Origin: Erysipelotrichaceae bacterium
Lineage (GTDB): Bacteria; Bacillota_I; Bacilli_A; Erysipelotrichales; Erysipelotrichaceae
Assembly: GCA_017561615.1 (NCBI GenBank)
Contig: JAFZBT010000093.1
Coordinates: 1-8,246, forward strand
Length of the DNA: 8,246 bases
Direction of reading: 5' to 3'
Shown here piece after piece: positions 5,082 to 8,246 of the stretch. The translations under genes were made by a program, and so were the position numbers. Below the pieces are notes generated by a model. The model saw only the letters and a list, made by a program, of their open reading frames with translations, was not told the origin of the DNA and searched no databases. Position 1 is the first letter of the stretch. Every line of letters begins with the position of its first letter.

Positions 5082-6038
5082 ATGAAAAAACTAACCGCTA
5101 TTCTCTTATCACTGTTAATGATTATGACCATGGCCGGCTGCAGCCAGCCCAAGCCTGAAGACGGCACTTTCACCATCGGCATCTGCCAGCTGGTTCAGCA
5201 CCCGGCTCTCGATTCCGCCACGCAGGGCTTCAAGGACGCCCTGACTGAAGCCATCGGCGACAGCGTCATATTCCTGGACGGCAACGGCGCCGGCGACCCG
5301 GCGACCTGTACCGTCATCTGCAACGGCTTCGTCACTGACGGCGTAGACCTGATCATGGCCAACGCGACTCCGGCCTTGCAGGCCGCAGCCGCCTCCACCA
5401 ACACCATTCCCATCCTGGGAACTTCCATCTCATCCTACGGCGTAGCTCTGGAACTGAGCGATTTCACTGACGTGACCGGCATCAACGTCTCCGGCACTTC
5501 CGATCTGGCTCCGCTGGACAAGCAGGCTCAGATGTTTTTGGATCTGCTGCCGGACGCCAAGACCATCGGTCTGCTGTACTGCTCAGGCGAACCCAACTCC
5601 CTGTTCCAGGTCGGCGTTGTCAAGGATTACCTGGAAGCTCACGGTCTGACGGTAAAACTGTTCTCATTCTCGTCATCCGCTGACGTCTCTCTGGTTACCA
5701 CCCAGGCCTGCAGCGAATGCGACGCTCTGTACATTCCCACTGACAACACGGCTGCCAACTGCGCCGAGCTGATCGGCGGCATCATCCTCAACAACAACAT
5801 TCCGGTAATCGCCGGCGAAGAAGGCATCTGTTCAGGCTGCGGCATCGCCACCCTGACCATTGACTACTACCAGCTCGGCTTCCAGACCGGAAAGATGGCC
5901 GCTGACATTCTGTTAGGCAAGGCGACTGTGGCAACCATGCCCGTTCAGTACTTCGATAATCCGACCTACAAATACAACAAGGCTCTCTGTGAAAAGTTCA
6001 ACATCACCGTGCCGGAAGGCTATGTGGAGATGGACTAG
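5082..6038 (+). CDS. ABC transporter substrate-binding lipoprotein, TrpX-like (PF04392 type)
   Basis: The extracellular receptor of the transporter: it captures the ligand and delivers it to the permease. Translation starts at the ATG at 5082, not at an in-frame TTG at 5061, because GGAGGGG (5069-5075) is six bases upstream of the ATG and the TTG lies within the terminator T-run. The 318-residue product begins with a lipoprotein signal peptide, and its lipobox MAGC puts the lipidated cysteine at residue 20. The mature start (FTIGICQLVQHPALDSATQGFK, split here by its Q-L-V-x-H-P-A-L-D core) is characteristic of the TrpX-like family, which has a periplasmic-binding-protein type I fold. TrpX relatives bind tryptophan or other aromatic amino acids. 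The Tyr/Phe-rich leader upstream argues for tyrosine and/or phenylalanine here. Expression is probably set by the attenuator. Confidence 0.93.
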   Translation: MKKLTAILLSLLMIMTMAGCSQPKPEDGTFTIGICQLVQHPALDSATQGFKDALTEAIGDSVIFLDGNGAGDPATCTVICNGFVTDGVDLIMANATPALQAAAASTNTIPILGTSISSYGVALELSDFTDVTGINVSGTSDLAPLDKQAQMFLDLLPDAKTIGLLYCSGEPNSLFQVGVVKDYLEAHGLTVKLFSFSSSADVSLVTTQACSECDALYIPTDNTAANCAELIGGIILNNNIPVIAGEEGICSGCGIATLTIDYYQLGFQTGKMAADILLGKATVATMPVQYFDNPTYKYNKALCEKFNITVPEGYVEMD

Positions 6039-6050
6039 GCAGGAAAAGCC

Positions 6051-6947
6051 ATGACACTGAGCAGCTTGATTGCCCGATTGCCCGGAGGCGTCGCCATCGG
6101 TATCCTGTACGGAATCATGGCGCTGGGCATCTACATTACCTTCCGGGTACTTAAAGTCTCCGATCTCACCGTAGACGGTTCCTTCGCTACCGGCGGAGCC
6201 GTCAGCATCATGCTGATGCTTAGCGGTGTCAATCCATACGTTTCACTTATCTGCGCCTTTGCCGTGGGACTGCTCTGCGGAACGGTCACCGGTCTGCTTC
6301 ACACCAAGCTGAACATACCCATCATTCTTTCCTCCATTCTTGTTCAGATAGGTCTCTACTCCGTTAACCTGCGGATCATGCAGGGCTCAGCACTGAAGTC
6401 GATAAGCGTTGATAAGTTCCCGCTGCTGATCAATGTCCGCTATGTAAACCGGACCATCCTGATCGGCGCGCTGATTTCCCTGATTCTGATCGCTGTCCTC
6501 TACTGGTACTTCGGCACCGAGCAGGGCAGTTCGATCAGAGCTACGGGGAACAACTCCGCCATGGCCAAGAGCAACGGCATCAGCACCGCCACGACCACAC
6601 TGATCGGTCTGGCGCTGTGCAACGGGCTCGTTGCCTTTGCCGGGGCACTGATGTCCCAGTATCAGGGCTTTGCCGATGTCAACCAGGGGCGCGGGGCCAT
6701 CGTAACCGGCCTGGCTGCCATCATCATCGGCGAAGTGCTCTGCGACATCTTCTTCAGCAGGCAAAGCAGCTTCTGGCTGCGTCTGACCTTCGTCATTCTC
6801 GGCGGCGTCATCTATTACCTGATCATGGTGCTGATCCTGTGGATGCGCGTTGATTCCAACGACCTGAAGCTGTTCACCGCCATCATCGTGGCCATCTTCC
6901 TGGCCATTCCCAACTTCCGGAAAGGAGCTGCTGATTCCCATGCTTAA
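6051..6947 (+). CDS. ABC transporter permease, TrpY-like (BPD_transp_2 family)
   Basis: The membrane channel of the importer, 298 residues with about eight predicted membrane segments. It belongs to the family shared by branched-chain amino acid and ribose permeases (PF02653 type). Supporting features are the conserved FRVLKVSDLTVDGSF block (31-45), typical of TrpY-like permeases; RATGNNSAMAKSNGIS (163-178), the cytoplasmic loop that contacts the ATPase; and IIIGE (224-228). Only one permease gene is present, so the channel is presumably a homodimer. It starts 12 bases after the binding-protein stop codon with AGGA (6041-6044) six bases upstream, and overlaps the ATPase gene by eight bases. 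This arrangement makes coordinated translation from one message likely. Confidence 0.93.
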   Translation: MTLSSLIARLPGGVAIGILYGIMALGIYITFRVLKVSDLTVDGSFATGGAVSIMLMLSGVNPYVSLICAFAVGLLCGTVTGLLHTKLNIPIILSSILVQIGLYSVNLRIMQGSALKSISVDKFPLLINVRYVNRTILIGALISLILIAVLYWYFGTEQGSSIRATGNNSAMAKSNGISTATTTLIGLALCNGLVAFAGALMSQYQGFADVNQGRGAIVTGLAAIIIGEVLCDIFFSRQSSFWLRLTFVILGGVIYYLIMVLILWMRVDSNDLKLFTAIIVAIFLAIPNFRKGAADSHA

Positions 6948-7734
6948 GATCAATAACATCAGCAAGACCTTCAACAGGGGAACGGTAAATGAAAAGACAG
7001 CCATCGACGGCCTGTCGCTGACGCTCAATGACGGCGACTTCGTCACCGTCATCGGCTCCAACGGCGCCGGCAAGAGTACTTTGCTCAACGCCATCGCCGG
7101 AACCTGGCTGATCGACTCCGGAAAGATCGAGATCGACGGCATCGACATCAGCCGTCTGCCCGAGCACAAGCGGGCCAAGTACATCGGCCGGGTCTTCCAG
7201 GATCCGCTGATGGGAACGGCGGCCGACATGTGGATCGAGGAAAACCTCGCTCTGGCCAGCCGCAGAGGCGAAAGAAGACGGCTGCTTCCCGGCATTACCC
7301 GCTCGGAACGGGCCGGATATGTCGAGATGCTCAAGCCCCTGAATCTGGGCCTGGAAAGCCGGCTGACCACCAAGGTCGGACTGCTCTCCGGCGGCCAGCG
7401 CCAGGCGCTTACCCTGCTGATGGCAACCATCAGGAAGCCGCGGCTGCTGTTACTGGACGAGCACACCGCCGCCCTGGACCCGGCTACCGCCGACAAGGTG
7501 CTGAAGCTGACTGATGAACTCGTCAGCAAGGACAGCCTGACCACCCTGATGATCACCCACAACATGCAGGATGCCATCGATTACGGCAACCGGCTGATCA
7601 TGATGAATGAAGGCCGGATCATTCTGGACATCGCGGGTGAGGAAAAGAAGCAGCTGACCAAGCAGCAGCTGATCGACCGCTTCAATTCACTTTCCGACCA
7701 GAAACTGGAGAGCGACGACGTTCTGCTTTCCTGA
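6940..7734 (+). CDS. ABC transporter ATP-binding protein, TrpZ-like
   Basis: The cytoplasmic ATPase that powers the importer. The 264-residue protein has every ABC motif in order: Walker A GSNGAGKST (39-47), Q-loop Q87 (RVFQDP), signature LSGGQ (149-153), Walker B with LLLDEH (D173, E174), the DEHTAALDP variant D-loop typical of TrpZ-like ATPases, and the switch histidine H207 (ITHN). It should therefore be active. The short acidic C-terminus (about 240-264) carries no extra regulatory domain. The ATG at 6940 has AAAGGAG (6921-6927) twelve bases upstream, inside the end of the permease gene. It is the last gene of the operon; a strong terminator follows 35 bases after the stop codon. Confidence 0.95.
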   Translation: MLKINNISKTFNRGTVNEKTAIDGLSLTLNDGDFVTVIGSNGAGKSTLLNAIAGTWLIDSGKIEIDGIDISRLPEHKRAKYIGRVFQDPLMGTAADMWIEENLALASRRGERRRLLPGITRSERAGYVEMLKPLNLGLESRLTTKVGLLSGGQRQALTLLMATIRKPRLLLLDEHTAALDPATADKVLKLTDELVSKDSLTTLMITHNMQDAIDYGNRLIMMNEGRIILDIAGEEKKQLTKQQLIDRFNSLSDQKLESDDVLLS

Positions 7735-7769
7735 TTAAGATTTTTCTCCTCCTGAAAAACTTCATAACG

Positions 7770-7795
7770 AAAAGAGCAGCCCGAGCTGCTCTTTT
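7770..7795. terminator. Bidirectional terminator between the ABC operon and the converging gene
   Basis: AAAAGAGCAGC (7770-7780) and GCTGCTCTTTT (7785-7795) form a perfect eleven-pair stem around the loop CCGA. T-rich sequence follows on the plus strand (CAGTCTTTTATTT), and the A-rich arm supplies a T-run on the minus strand. It therefore ends both the transporter operon and the convergent membrane protein gene. Confidence 0.93.
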
Positions 7796-7806
7796 CAGTC
7801 TTTTAT

Positions 7807-8246
7807 TTAGAACTCCTTTTTCTTCATGATCCTTACTGCCAGGAAATACAGCAGAAGATCAAGCATCGCGACGATAATTATCATGACTCCTGCCACAACC
7901 GCCGGTGAGGCGCTTTCCAGCAGATCGACGGCTTTCTCCAGCAGCTCAGAGCCGCCGGGAATCTTGCTGAGAGCAAGCATTACTACAGCGATGGCGCCAT
8001 AGATCACCAGCATGGCCAGCCGGCTCTTTTCCGCCCCGAATCTGAGTTCGATGACGATCATGCCGGAGACAACCAGGGTCATGACTGCCATGATGGCCAA
8101 TACGTAGGGCAGCGAACTGATCAGATCGATCGGCAAGCCCCTGATCAGCGAGCAGACGACATAGACGGCTACGCCGAACAGCGTTCCCGCCGCTTCCATG
8201 ATCAGGCTGTAAATGAACTTCTCCGCCACATAGCTTCGGCGGTCGA
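7807..8246 (-). CDS. Membrane protein of unknown function, C-terminal part
   Basis: The reading frame is open to the right edge of the window, so its beginning is missing. A GTG at 8229 could be taken as a start, but no ribosome binding site precedes it and the frame continues upstream through DRRSYVAEKF, so the true start is probably outside. The visible part has about four membrane segments (in residues counted from the GTG, roughly 8-29, 38-62, 71-88 and 110-134). It also has a hydrophilic loop, GGSELLEKAVDLLESASP, between the third and fourth, and a basic end, RIMKKKEF. I do not recognise a family. It converges on the transporter operon and shares its terminator. Confidence 0.75.
   Translation of the reverse strand, partial: DRRSYVAEKFIYSLIMEAAGTLFGVAVYVVCSLIRGLPIDLISSLPYVLAIMAVMTLVVSGMIVIELRFGAEKSRLAMLVIYGAIAVVMLALSKIPGGSELLEKAVDLLESASPAVVAGVMIIIVAMLDLLLYFLAVRIMKKKEF

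Noticed and set aside
6387..7577. Long minus-strand open frame of 396 codons across the permease and ATPase genes
   Set aside because: It is antisense to two clear ABC transporter genes, is serine/arginine-rich in the manner of antisense frames, and has no supporting signals.

Overview
The window reads as a chromosomal stretch of a Gram-positive bacterium of the phylum Bacillota. The grounds are strong AGGAGG-type ribosome binding sites, sigma-A type promoters, a lipoprotein-anchored ABC binding protein, and an RlmCD/RlmD-type rRNA methyltransferase. Base composition is moderate (roughly half GC by eye), which with the gene types would suit the Erysipelotrichia-like part of the phylum; that placement is a guess. 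No insertion sequence, phage gene, tRNA, rRNA or CRISPR array is visible.

Layout. Positions 1-2339 (minus strand): the N-terminal part of a P-loop kinase-like protein cut by the window edge, a two-part protein with a HicB-like N-terminus and a DinB-like C-terminus, and the 23S rRNA uracil-C5 methyltransferase. Their order and spacing suggest co-transcription starting from the methyltransferase. The 157-273 gap shows no convincing gene or signal. Positions 2372-3852 (plus strand): a single-gene unit with a clear promoter, a class 3 aldehyde dehydrogenase and a bidirectional terminator. Positions 3869-4786 (minus strand): two membrane proteins of unknown function, each with its own promoter. 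Positions 4890-7795 (plus strand): an ABC uptake operon (lipoprotein, permease, ATPase) of the TrpXYZ type, closed by a bidirectional terminator. Positions 7807 to the right edge (minus strand): the C-terminal part of another membrane protein.

The most interesting part is the roughly 160 bases between the operon promoter and its first gene. They hold an uncatalogued 19-codon reading frame with its own ribosome binding site, encoding MKNSRYYVYFYFFFNYRKK: five tyrosines and four phenylalanines, no tryptophan. It is followed by a terminator hairpin that ends before the transporter's ribosome binding site. The segments between them can form two mutually exclusive sets of hairpins, as in the classical trp attenuator. 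The inference is that ribosome stalling at tyrosine (possibly phenylalanine) codons lets transcription run on into the transporter genes, so the transporter probably imports tyrosine and/or phenylalanine. This would be ribosome-mediated attenuation in a group where T-box riboswitches more commonly do this job; no T-box is seen here.
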